Source: Gammaproteobacteria bacterium (GTDB lineage: Bacteria > Pseudomonadota > Gammaproteobacteria > SZUA-229). From it: 36,821 bases of DNA. The stretch covers positions 1-36,821 of the forward strand of contig JAOUNI010000025.1 of the NCBI GenBank assembly GCA_029881035.1, written 5' to 3'. Position numbers and translations under genes: made by a program. This document shows positions 1 through 6,780 of this stretch, piece by piece (position 1 is the first letter of the stretch; each line of letters begins with the position of its first letter). Below the pieces are notes generated by a model. The model did not search any database. It saw nothing but the letters and a program-made list of their open reading frames with translations, and was not told the origin of the DNA.

Positions 1-118
1 GTCGCAGGTAGAAAAGTTGAGCGATTTATTGCGAAGCAATATGGAAACCGCTGCCGATTTGAGTGTGAAGCTGGTGGTGGATATTGGCGTCGGCAGCAAC
101 TGGGATGAAGCGCATTGA
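1..118 (+). CDS. polA: DNA polymerase I, C-terminal fragment
   Basis: Only the last 38 codons are in the window; the frame runs from base 2 and stops at TGA 116-118. The translated end reads ...VKLVVDIGVGSNWDEAH, which matches the highly conserved C-terminus of bacterial DNA polymerase I, whose last strand ends in D-x-G-x-G-x-NW-x-x-AH. The enzyme fills gaps in replication and repair. The polymerase active site lies upstream and cannot be checked. In many gammaproteobacteria polA is followed by a small RNA gene and then by engB on the opposite strand; here a two-gene cassette sits between them. Confidence 0.93.
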   Translation, partial: SQVEKLSDLLRSNMETAADLSVKLVVDIGVGSNWDEAH

Positions 119-136
119 TGCTTAAGTTAAAGTGCG

Positions 137-150
137 CGGCAAGGTGAATG
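137..150. repeat. Short copy of a dispersed repeat
   Basis: The 14-mer CGGCAAGGTGAATG occurs here just after polA and again at 35066-35079. Extending upstream gives 22 positions with two mismatches (129-150 against 35058-35079). Both copies are intergenic. This suggests remnants of a dispersed repeat, though two copies in one window are weak proof. Confidence 0.4.
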
Positions 151-188
151 AAAGATTAAATCGAATGTGTTCCTGTTTTATTTTTTAA

Positions 189-932
189 TTAAAGCTGTAA
201 AGAGCGAGGGTATGTGTGATGGATTTTATTGTTGAGTAATTTACCATTTTTATGTTTATTGCGTTTAACTCCATCAGCTCCCCAGGTGCCCCATTGTTTA
301 AAAAAGAAAGCAATATTTTGCTTATCACATTGTGTTTGAATGTTTAATACCCACTGCTCCTTCATGGGACGTGCTTTACTGCCGCTTTCGCCTCCAACAA
401 TAACCCAATGAATGTCAGAAAAATCAACTTCACCCAAATCTTCTAGTAAGGGTTCAATAGATAAAAAACGGATTTTTGCTGGTATCTTTTTTAATACATC
501 CATGCGAGGTAGTCCTTCTTTAATATTTTCAATAGTTACTCCTAACCAGACATTGTCAGGCACGTCTTTATTTTTAAAATATGAAAGAAGTTGATTTTGA
601 CGTTTTGTTAATATCTGGTAGCGATGCTGCGGTGTTTGTCGAATCACATCAAATATTTTATCAATAAATGAAAAAGGTACATTTTCGTGAAATAAATCAC
701 TCATTGAATTAACAAAATAAGTGGTAGGTTTTTTGCGTTTAATCGGCTGTGTTAACCGATCGGGCAACAAACTTAACTCAAATCCATTTTGATAGCCATT
801 TGCACCCATGGCCTTTAATCGTTTTGCCATTACTTCAGCGTAACAATTTTTGCATCCAGCTGATACCTTGCTACAGCCTGTAATTGGGTTCCAAGTTTGT
901 TCTGTCCATTCTATTTGGGTTTTAGTTGTCAT
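189..932 (-). CDS. DUF5131 / phage Gp37-Gp68 family three-Cys-motif protein
   Basis: This 247-aa protein belongs to the DUF5131 (phage Gp37/Gp68) family, whose biochemical function I do not know to be established. Near the N-terminus it carries C20-x6-C27-x2-C30, a likely iron-sulfur site that resembles but is not the canonical radical-SAM CX3CX2C. Other family blocks follow in order: SMSDLFH (76-82), ILTKRQ (107-112), WLGVTIEN (129-136), FLSIEPLLEDLG (156-167), VGGESG (179-184) and KQWG (212-215), consistent with a radical-SAM-like barrel. The start codon overlaps the end of the upstream tcmP-like gene by 11 bp, so the two are probably translationally coupled. The gene is visibly more AT-rich than polA and engB, which suggests horizontal acquisition. 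Role in nucleic-acid modification or defence is inference. Confidence 0.85.
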   Translation of the reverse strand: MTTKTQIEWTEQTWNPITGCSKVSAGCKNCYAEVMAKRLKAMGANGYQNGFELSLLPDRLTQPIKRKKPTTYFVNSMSDLFHENVPFSFIDKIFDVIRQTPQHRYQILTKRQNQLLSYFKNKDVPDNVWLGVTIENIKEGLPRMDVLKKIPAKIRFLSIEPLLEDLGEVDFSDIHWVIVGGESGSKARPMKEQWVLNIQTQCDKQNIAFFFKQWGTWGADGVKRNKHKNGKLLNNKIHHTYPRSLQL

Positions 933-2025
933 AAGTAAAAGTTATGTTTTTAGTGATTTTTTCGGCAATGTTCCATTGGGTTTTCTTGTTAGTAATATTA
1001 TCAGACCCATTTAAAACTGTTATTTTATTATTAATACAAAGCGTGTTTAAAACATCTTTTGCATGACTTGGCAAAAACTCCTCTATGATGCTGAAGTCTA
1101 CAATTTCAGCATTAGTCATTATTTTTTTGTTTTTTAGTTCTTTTTCTAAGTCTTTAGAAAACATATCAAATCTTGATGTGCCTTGTGTTCCAAAAATATC
1201 AACTTGCCCAGACTGTTGTACTTTAATATTTACCCCTTTACCGTCATCAGATTTTTTTAGTGCTATTTTGTTCATCAGTAGCATTCCTTCCCTATGCTTT
1301 GTTAAAAGAAAAATTGCATTTTTGCACTTTCCGCCATCAAGTAAAACAGGGCGCACATAGTCTAGGTTTAACTCTGATTTTATTTTGTTTTTAATGGATT
1401 GCATAAAATCATCTATACCATCATAGTTGGACATTCCTCTTGTTGTAAACTCCTCCACAAATTTTCTTGTTTTGTGCTCCTTCGCATAATCATTTTTGTT
1501 TGAAAATCTATAACCATGAAAAACAGGTGTAAATAAAAAAACTTCTGTGTATGGCAGTGCCATTAAATCCCTTAAATTATCAATTGTTACATCAGAATAT
1601 TTAAATGGGTCAAGGAAAAAGAATTTTGGAGTGTTACTGTTTTTAAATTTATGCAATATATTAGTAAGAGAGTTTTGGAAGTCTTTATTAGTTATAGGGT
1701 GTATGTTTATATATGAGTGAGAGATATTATTAAGTTGCAACTCCAGATCGTCAGTATATTCTTTGATTTTATCGTTAAATAATATATCGACTTCTAGGTC
1801 TTTCTGTTTCAAAACAGGGTTTGTTAAAATATATTGCACCTGCTTAATTAATACTAATGGACTACCATCTTGATTACCGTTTTTTCCAGCGCCACAGAAT
1901 AAATCAGCTATTAAACAACGCTTAAATGTTTGTAGTATTTTAGGCAAATAACCAGTTATATATTCTTCGTAAACTCTGACTTTAGCAGCTGTCAAGTCAT
2001 TTTGTTCAACAAAAAAATCACTCAT
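922..2025 (-). CDS. tcmP: Three-Cys-motif partner protein TcmP
   Basis: This 367-aa protein matches the TcmP family, defined by genomic pairing with the three-Cys-motif protein encoded just downstream. The sequence has the look of a class I SAM-dependent methyltransferase: DLFCGAG (41-47) as a glycine-rich motif I, an acidic strand end ILFND (81-85), and FFLDPFKYSD (136-145) resembling the motif IV Asp-Pro of nucleic-acid methyltransferases. A helical segment at about 295-350 could be a winged helix. A good ribosome site, AAGGA at about 2033-2037, supports the ATG at 2025. The gene overlaps its partner by 11 bp and is strongly AT-rich against its surroundings. Family assignment is fairly secure; methyltransferase activity is inferred from motifs only. 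Confidence 0.8.
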   Translation of the reverse strand: MSDFFVEQNDLTAAKVRVYEEYITGYLPKILQTFKRCLIADLFCGAGKNGNQDGSPLVLIKQVQYILTNPVLKQKDLEVDILFNDKIKEYTDDLELQLNNISHSYINIHPITNKDFQNSLTNILHKFKNSNTPKFFFLDPFKYSDVTIDNLRDLMALPYTEVFLFTPVFHGYRFSNKNDYAKEHKTRKFVEEFTTRGMSNYDGIDDFMQSIKNKIKSELNLDYVRPVLLDGGKCKNAIFLLTKHREGMLLMNKIALKKSDDGKGVNIKVQQSGQVDIFGTQGTSRFDMFSKDLEKELKNKKIMTNAEIVDFSIIEEFLPSHAKDVLNTLCINNKITVLNGSDNITNKKTQWNIAEKITKNITFTYDN

Positions 2026-2265
2026 TTTTCATCCTTAATTATATTGATCCTATTAATCATTAAATTAATAAATTAATGGGGCCAAGTCTTGCATTTTGCC
2101 TTGGCGCTGCAATGACTTAACTGATGTTTTTTTATTGTTGTTAGCATCATCCTTAAAAATCCCGTCCTTCTAAATGGTGGGGTATTTTGAATTAGGTTAT
2201 TTTTACGCTATCTGCGGGTAAATGGGAAGTGCTGGTTTGATTGTGAGTTGGATGGGCAGTTAATA
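2026..2265. other. AT-rich junction upstream of the tcmP cassette
   Basis: No gene is convincing here. Bases 2041-2075 are almost pure A/T and precede tcmP on the minus strand. A TATAAT hexamer occurs on the minus strand at 2043-2038, but it lies too close to the start codon to be its promoter. From about 2165 the sequence turns G-rich on the plus strand, which may mark the edge of the inserted cassette. Confidence 0.4.
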
Positions 2266-2297
2266 GGGGCAAAACGGTGGGATGCGGGTTTGCGGGG
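2266..2297 (+). other. Potential G-quadruplex motif
   Basis: Four G tracts of three or more occur on the plus strand at 2266-2269, 2279-2281, 2286-2288 and 2294-2297, with loops of 9, 4 and 5 bases. The longest loop exceeds the strict seven-base rule, so folding is possible but not certain. The motif lies about 50 bp upstream of the -35 element of the predicted small RNA gene. Confidence 0.4.
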
Positions 2298-2346
2298 TGC
2301 TGGTTGCACTTCGAGCGCCATTTTTCGACCATTTATCGAGAGTGTT

Positions 2347-2374
2347 TTGACTTCCGGGGTGATTTGTTTTTAAT
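2347..2374 (+). promoter_or_regulatory. Sigma70-type promoter of the predicted sRNA
   Basis: TTGACT (2347-2352) and TTTAAT (2369-2374) each match the sigma70 consensus at five of six positions and are separated by 16 bp. Transcription would start near 2381. No convincing coding sequence follows; instead a series of hairpins and a terminator does. Confidence 0.68.
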
Positions 2375-2380
2375 TAGGGG

Positions 2381-2508
2381 TGAGTCATTTTTGTGTTGCG
2401 CTGGTGTTCGGCGCGAGTCTGTTCCCTTTCATGGGTGGACTGTGACGGGGCTGGTTTCCCCAAGCTAGTCCCGTTTGTTGCCCGGTCGTTTTGGCCGGGC
2501 TTTTTTTT
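2381..2508 (+). ncRNA. Predicted small RNA in the polA-engB interval (Spot 42/ErsA position)
   Basis: A transcript of about 128 nt is predicted from a good promoter (2347-2374) to an intrinsic terminator (2480-2508). It can fold into several hairpins: GCGC 2398-2401 with 2411-2414; AGTC 2416-2419 with GACT 2438-2441, enclosing a CCC/GGG helix; an 8-bp stem 2445-2452 with 2467-2474 whose 14-nt loop exposes UUUCCCC (2455-2461); and the terminator stem. The gene lies on the polA strand just before the convergent engB gene. This is the location of spf (Spot 42) in E. coli and, to my knowledge, of ErsA in Pseudomonas, both Hfq-dependent regulators. The C-rich loop would be a natural seed for pairing with G-rich ribosome binding sites. 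Homology was not tested; the exact 5' end is inferred. Confidence 0.65.
2480..2508 (+). terminator. Intrinsic terminator of the predicted sRNA
   Basis: GCCCGG (2480-2485) pairs with CCGGGC (2495-2500), with a 9-nt loop, followed by eight T residues (2501-2508). The T tract makes it directional for the plus strand. It lies seven bases from the stop codon of engB, which is on the opposite strand. Confidence 0.85.
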
Positions 2509-2514
2509 GCTCGA

Positions 2515-3156
2515 TTATGCCTGTTCGTGTGTTTTTGCTGTTGCTGGCAGTTCCAGCCATTCATTCAGCTTGTTGACCAGTTGTTCCAGACCGATTTTGT
2601 CCAGGGACGAGAATATCTGGATGCTGGCATCGTAACCTTCGGTTTTTAACAGCTTTTTGCACTGGAGCAGTGCAGTGTTTTGAGCGCCACGCTTGAGTTT
2701 GTCTGCCTTGGTGAGCAGTATGTGAGCGGGCAGGCCAAAGTGCTGGCACCAGTCCAGCATCTGCAAATCGAATTCTTTGAACGGGTGGCGGATGTCCATG
2801 ATGATGACCAGGCCGCGGAGCACGTCTGTCTGTTCCAGATATTTCCCCATCAGCTTTTGCCATTCTTCCTTGACAGCCAGAGGCACTTTGGCAAAGCCGT
2901 AGCCGGGCAGGTCAACCAGGCGGCGCTTTTCGTCGAGTGCAAAGTAGTTGACCAGGCGGGTGCGGCCGGGGGTTTTGCTAATTTTTGCCAGTGTTTTGTT
3001 ATCGCACAGGGTATTGATCGAGCTGGATTTTCCGGCATTGGAGCGGCCAACAAAGGCAACTTCCATGCTTTCGCCCTGTGGGAACTGCTGGGTGGTGCCG
3101 GCGCTGATCAGGAATTTGGCTCGCCGGTAGTAATGATTGATGGATTGAGTGCTCAT
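2515..3156 (-). CDS. engB: Ribosome biogenesis GTPase EngB/YihA/YsxC
   Basis: This 213-aa TrmE-Era-EngA-EngB-Septin class GTPase acts in assembly of the large ribosomal subunit and is essential in many bacteria. Visible motifs are the P-loop GRSNAGKS (37-44), a G2 threonine region around TPGRTR (62-67), G3 DLPG (82-85) and G4 TKAD (149-152). Length is typical of the family. The gene is convergent with the predicted sRNA and divergent from the cytochrome c4 gene. Its upstream region 3157-3300 is shared with that gene. Confidence 0.96.
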   Translation of the reverse strand: MSTQSINHYYRRAKFLISAGTTQQFPQGESMEVAFVGRSNAGKSSSINTLCDNKTLAKISKTPGRTRLVNYFALDEKRRLVDLPGYGFAKVPLAVKEEWQKLMGKYLEQTDVLRGLVIIMDIRHPFKEFDLQMLDWCQHFGLPAHILLTKADKLKRGAQNTALLQCKKLLKTEGYDASIQIFSSLDKIGLEQLVNKLNEWLELPATAKTHEQA

Positions 3157-3300
3157 GGGGGTGCATTATGCGGCTAAAAAGGAGAATGACAAGATAATAC
3201 AGGTGATTTGCCTGTCCGACTTTATGAAATATGACGGTTAGTGTAGAATCTCGCCACATTTTGCCCATTGGCGGGCTGACAGGCTCGGAGTTTTGAAGTA

Positions 3301-3915
3301 ATGAAAAAAATAATTGTATCAAGTTTTGTTTTATTTATGTCACTGGCGGGCGTGGCTCACGCAGCGGGTGATGCGATTGCCGGTAAAGATAAAGCAGCAG
3401 CATGTGTTGGTTGTCACGGTGTGGATGGTAACAGTATGGTGCCGACTTTCCCAAATCTGGCAGGTCAGGGCGAGAAATATATTGCCAAGCAGATCGCTGA
3501 TTTTAAAGCGATGACAACGCGTAAGGATGACACTATGGTCGGTATGTCTGCAATGCTCGCGACTAATCAGGACGCACTGGATGTGGGTGCTTATTTTGCC
3601 GCGCAGAAGTTGAACAGCACTGCACCGGTTGATGAAAGCAAATTAGCTCTGGGTCGTGAAATCTACAAAGGCGGCAATCTGCAAACGGGTATTCCGGCTT
3701 GTCAGGGTTGTCATGGCCCTACCGGTGCAGGTAATTCAGCAGCTGGTTATCCTCAGCTGGGTGGTCAGTTTGTTGAGTACCTCATGAAGCAGTTACACGC
3801 CTTTAAAGATGGTTCACGCAGTAATGATGACCGCGCCATGATGCGTGATGTCATGGGCCGTATGACTGAAGCTGAGCTTGAAGCGGTAGCGCATTACATA
3901 GCAAGTCTTAAATAA
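3301..3915 (+). CDS. Cytochrome c4, periplasmic di-haem
   Basis: The 204-aa product begins with a Sec signal peptide ending at AHA (19-21). Two CXXCH haem attachment motifs, CVGCH (35-39) and CQGCH (134-138), lie in two repeated class I cytochrome folds of similar size, the hallmark of cytochrome c4. Methionines at MVGM (79-82) and VMGRM near the C-terminus are candidate axial ligands. Cytochrome c4 carries electrons in the periplasm to terminal oxidases. It needs the cytochrome c maturation system encoded immediately downstream, which fits the gene order. An intrinsic terminator follows, so it is transcribed apart from ccmA. Confidence 0.93.
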   Translation: MKKIIVSSFVLFMSLAGVAHAAGDAIAGKDKAAACVGCHGVDGNSMVPTFPNLAGQGEKYIAKQIADFKAMTTRKDDTMVGMSAMLATNQDALDVGAYFAAQKLNSTAPVDESKLALGREIYKGGNLQTGIPACQGCHGPTGAGNSAAGYPQLGGQFVEYLMKQLHAFKDGSRSNDDRAMMRDVMGRMTEAELEAVAHYIASLK

Positions 3916-3944
3916 TCGATAAACGATTAAAGAATTTGCTGGAA

Positions 3945-3971
3945 AAGGATGGCCTGGCCATCCTTTTTTTT
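3945..3971 (+). terminator. Intrinsic terminator after the cytochrome c4 gene
   Basis: AAGGATGG (3945-3952) pairs with CCATCCTT (3958-3965) across a 5-nt loop and is followed by a T run to about 3971. It separates the cytochrome gene from the ccm operon. Confidence 0.88.
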
Positions 3972-4048
3972 GCTTTAACGCTTTGTTTATTAGGTATGTC
4001 CACGTCTAGCGGATACAATACGACGAAATTTTGAATTGAAGATTGATC

Positions 4049-4693
4049 ATGTCTGAATCTGGGAACTTATTGCTATTAGAGACGCGCCAGCTGGAATGCG
4101 TGCGTGATGATCGTCTGTTATTTCGCGATCTGTCGTTTACGCTGGCGGCGGGTGAGATTTTGCAAATTGAAGGCGCCAATGGCAGTGGTAAGACCAGCTT
4201 GTTGCGTATTCTTTGTGGGCTGCGCCTGGCTGAGGCCGGGCAGGTGCTGTGGCAGGGCGAGGATGTCAGCGAGGTGCGCGAAGATTATTATGCCAACATG
4301 ATTTATATTGGTCACCTGCCCTGTATCAAGGGCGATTTAACCACGCTGGAAAATATTCGTTCGCTGCTCGATACCCGATCGCAATCGGTGCCGCTTGATG
4401 AGATTGAGCTGGCGCTGACAAAAGTGGGTCTGGCAGGTTTTGATGATGTGGTCGCCAAGGCACTTTCCTCGGGGCAGCGCCGCCGCATTCTGCTGGCCTT
4501 TTTGCTGCTGTCTAAAACAAAATTATGGATTATGGATGAGCCTTTAACTGCACTTGATGTGCATGGCGTGGCGCTAGTCGAGTCAATGCTGATGGAGCAT
4601 CGTGAGGCCGGTGGTAGTGCGATTTTTACTACGCATCATGGCATGAAGCTGCCCTGTGAAATGCGCTCGGTGACGCTGGGGGGCAAATGTTAA
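4049..4693 (+). CDS. ccmA: Haem exporter ATP-binding protein CcmA
   Basis: CcmA is the ATPase of the CcmAB(C) complex that drives release of holo-CcmE in System I cytochrome c maturation. The 214-aa protein shows Walker A GANGSGKTS (42-50), the ABC signature LSSGQRRR (138-145) and Walker B LWIMDEP (158-164). An upstream TTG at 4043 would add two residues, but ATG 4049 with GAAGA six bases upstream is the better start. The stop codon overlaps the ccmB start by 7 bp. It is the first gene of a run of tightly packed ccm genes in the classical order. Confidence 0.95.
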   Translation: MSESGNLLLLETRQLECVRDDRLLFRDLSFTLAAGEILQIEGANGSGKTSLLRILCGLRLAEAGQVLWQGEDVSEVREDYYANMIYIGHLPCIKGDLTTLENIRSLLDTRSQSVPLDEIELALTKVGLAGFDDVVAKALSSGQRRRILLAFLLLSKTKLWIMDEPLTALDVHGVALVESMLMEHREAGGSAIFTTHHGMKLPCEMRSVTLGGKC

Positions 4694-5358
4694 AAGCTTT
4701 TTATCATTTGCTGGTCAGAGATTTACGCCTGGCCTTCCGTTCTCGCCACGAGCTGGCAAATCCGCTGATCTTTTTTGTGCTGGTGGTGACCTTGTTTCCA
4801 CTGGCGGTAGCGCCGAGTGCTGAATCACTAAGGGTAATGGCGCCGGGTGTGATCTGGGTATCGGCCCTGCTTTCAGTATTATTGTCTCTGGATCGCCTGT
4901 TCAAACAGGATTATGAAGATGGTTCGCTGGATCAGTTGATGTTAAGCCCGAATCCACTGGTGATCCTGGTGCTGGCTAAAGTTGGTGCGCACTGGTTATT
5001 GACCGGATTGCCGCTGGTGTTGATAGCACCGCTGCTGGGCATGTTTATGTATGTGCCGGATGAGGCAATTGGTGCATTGATACTGAGTCTGTTGCTGGGC
5101 ACACCGGTATTGAGTTTGGTTGGTGCGATTGGTGTTTCGTTGACGGTGGCAGTGAACCGCGGCGGCGTTTTGTTGTCTTTGATTATTCTGCCACTGTACA
5201 TTCCGGTATTAATTTTTGGTGCCAACGCGGTTGATGTCGCCAGCGATGGTATGAGCGTACGCGGGCAGATGTTATTCTTAGCCGCAGTGCTGGCTCTGTC
5301 AGTGTCGTTAGCACCTCTGGCTACGGCGGTGGCCTTGCGTATTACGGCATCAAGATAG
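4687..5358 (+). CDS. ccmB: Haem exporter permease CcmB
   Basis: This 223-aa inner-membrane protein has about six hydrophobic segments and the length and start of CcmB (an N-terminal cytoplasmic stretch with RDLRLAFRSR). It is the membrane partner of CcmA. The start overlaps ccmA by 7 bp, indicating coupled translation. The FKQDYEDGSLDQL region after the second membrane segment is characteristic of the family. Confidence 0.94.
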   Translation: MLKAFYHLLVRDLRLAFRSRHELANPLIFFVLVVTLFPLAVAPSAESLRVMAPGVIWVSALLSVLLSLDRLFKQDYEDGSLDQLMLSPNPLVILVLAKVGAHWLLTGLPLVLIAPLLGMFMYVPDEAIGALILSLLLGTPVLSLVGAIGVSLTVAVNRGGVLLSLIILPLYIPVLIFGANAVDVASDGMSVRGQMLFLAAVLALSVSLAPLATAVALRITASR

Positions 5359-5394
5359 GTTTTACCAGGATAAATTTTAAGGGTATTTAGGGTT

Positions 5395-6144
5395 ATGTTT
5401 AAAAAAATATGGGGTTGGATACAGCGGTTTTCGTCACCCAAGCATTTTTACAGTATTTCCGGAAAGCTGATCCCATGGTTTGCTGTGCCTGCCGCACTGC
5501 TGGGTATCTACGGTTTATACATGGGCCTGTTTGTGGCGCCGACCGATTATCAGCAGGGTGAAAGTTACCGTATTATCTTTATTCATGTGCCCGCGGCCTG
5601 GATGTCGATGTTTATTTATGTAGTGATGGCGATATCAGCAGCCATTGGCATGATCTGGCAAATTAAACTGGCGGATATGATTGCGTCAGCGAGTGCACCC
5701 ATTGGTGCCTGGTTTACCTTCCTGGCGCTAGTTACCGGCTCACTCTGGGGCAAGCCGATGTGGGGTGCGTACTGGGTCTGGGATGCACGCTTAACCTCTG
5801 AATTAATTTTACTTTTTTTGTATTTTGGTTATATGGCCTTGCAGTCTTCGATCGAAGATCAGCGTACTGCCGATAAAGCCAGTGGTTTGCTGGCGATCGT
5901 CGGTGTGGTCAATATTCCAATCATTCATTACTCGGTGGAATGGTGGAACACCCTGCATCAGGGAGCCACGGTAGCGAAGTTTGATAAGCCTTCCATGCAT
6001 ATTGATATGCTAATCCCTTTATTGGTAATGGCGATTGCCGCCAAACTTTTTTATGCGGCGATTGTACTGATTCGAGCCAGAAATGAAGTGCTGTATCGTG
6101 AACGCAATCGTCAATGGGTTAGAGAACTGGTGGAAAAATTATGA
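5395..6144 (+). CDS. ccmC: Haem handling protein CcmC
   Basis: CcmC delivers haem to the chaperone CcmE on the periplasmic face. The 249-aa protein has six predicted membrane helices, the tryptophan-rich haem motif WGKPMWGAYWVWD (118-130), and periplasmic histidines H64 (in FIHVP) and H188 (in NTLHQG) at the positions expected for axial haem ligands. Its stop overlaps the ccmD start by 4 bp (ATGA). Confidence 0.95.
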   Translation: MFKKIWGWIQRFSSPKHFYSISGKLIPWFAVPAALLGIYGLYMGLFVAPTDYQQGESYRIIFIHVPAAWMSMFIYVVMAISAAIGMIWQIKLADMIASASAPIGAWFTFLALVTGSLWGKPMWGAYWVWDARLTSELILLFLYFGYMALQSSIEDQRTADKASGLLAIVGVVNIPIIHYSVEWWNTLHQGATVAKFDKPSMHIDMLIPLLVMAIAAKLFYAAIVLIRARNEVLYRERNRQWVRELVEKL

Positions 6145-6335
6145 ATGGTGCTGAATTTAGTTGGTCAGAGTTTTTTCATATGGGCGGTTATGCGGGCTTC
6201 GTCTGGTCGTCGTACGGTCTGGCATTAGTCATGGTTGTGTTCAATATTGTTTCACCAATGATAGAGCGCAAGCGGGTTATATCGCGTGTAAAACGCGCCA
6301 TTAAACGCGATGCAAATAGTAGTCAGGCGAGTTAA
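6141..6335 (+). CDS. ccmD: Haem exporter accessory protein CcmD
   Basis: This small protein of 64 aa has one membrane helix (about residues 14-37) followed by a basic tail (RKRVISRVKRAIKR), as in CcmD, which stabilises the CcmABC-CcmE complex. Position between ccmC and ccmE and the ATGA overlap with ccmC support the call. Confidence 0.9.
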   Translation: MNGAEFSWSEFFHMGGYAGFVWSSYGLALVMVVFNIVSPMIERKRVISRVKRAIKRDANSSQAS

Positions 6336-6342
6336 AAAAATT

Positions 6343-6780
6343 ATGAGTATGAATAAACGTAGTAAAAGAAAGTTGCTGGTTGTGATGGTGTTGCTGGGTG
6401 TAGCGCTGGCTACCGTATTGGGCTTGACCGCTTTTGAAGAAAACCTGCTGTATTTTTACAGCCCGACCATGGTTAAAAATGGCGAGGCACCGGCAGAACG
6501 AAGTTTCCGTGCGGGCGGTCTGGTCGTGGCCGGCAGTGTTGAACGTGCCTCGGATAGTCTGTTGGTGAAATTCGATATAACCGATAACGAAGAAACCATG
6601 AGGGTTGAGTACAGCGGCATCCTGCCGGACCTGTTCCGTGAAGGTCAGGGTATTGTTGCCATGGGCGCATTTAATGATAAAAATGTCTTTGTTGCCACTG
6701 AAGTGCTGGCCAAACATGATGAAAACTACATGCCACCTGAAGTGGCCAGTGCGTTAAAAGCAGCGGAGCAGAATAAATGA
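6343..6780 (+). CDS. ccmE: Cytochrome c-type biogenesis haem chaperone CcmE
   Basis: CcmE binds haem covalently in the periplasm and passes it to CcmF/CcmH. From ATG 6343 the protein is 145 aa, with one N-terminal membrane anchor, an OB-fold domain and the haem-binding histidine in the LAKHDENYMPPE stretch near the C-terminus. An in-frame ATG at 6310 would overlap ccmD by 26 bp; the start at 6343 gives the usual basic N-terminus MSMNKRSKRK and is preferred. The stop overlaps ccmF by 4 bp. Confidence 0.94.
   Translation: MSMNKRSKRKLLVVMVLLGVALATVLGLTAFEENLLYFYSPTMVKNGEAPAERSFRAGGLVVAGSVERASDSLLVKFDITDNEETMRVEYSGILPDLFREGQGIVAMGAFNDKNVFVATEVLAKHDENYMPPEVASALKAAEQNK

Noticed and set aside
2277-2635. 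Small plus-strand ORFs (63 and 80 aa) between tcmP and engB
   Set aside because: Their composition is unlike a protein, the two overlap in different frames, and they run through the predicted sRNA, its terminator and the antisense of engB.
2680-3177. 165-aa plus-strand ORF opposite engB
   Set aside because: It is the antisense shadow of a clear essential GTPase gene.
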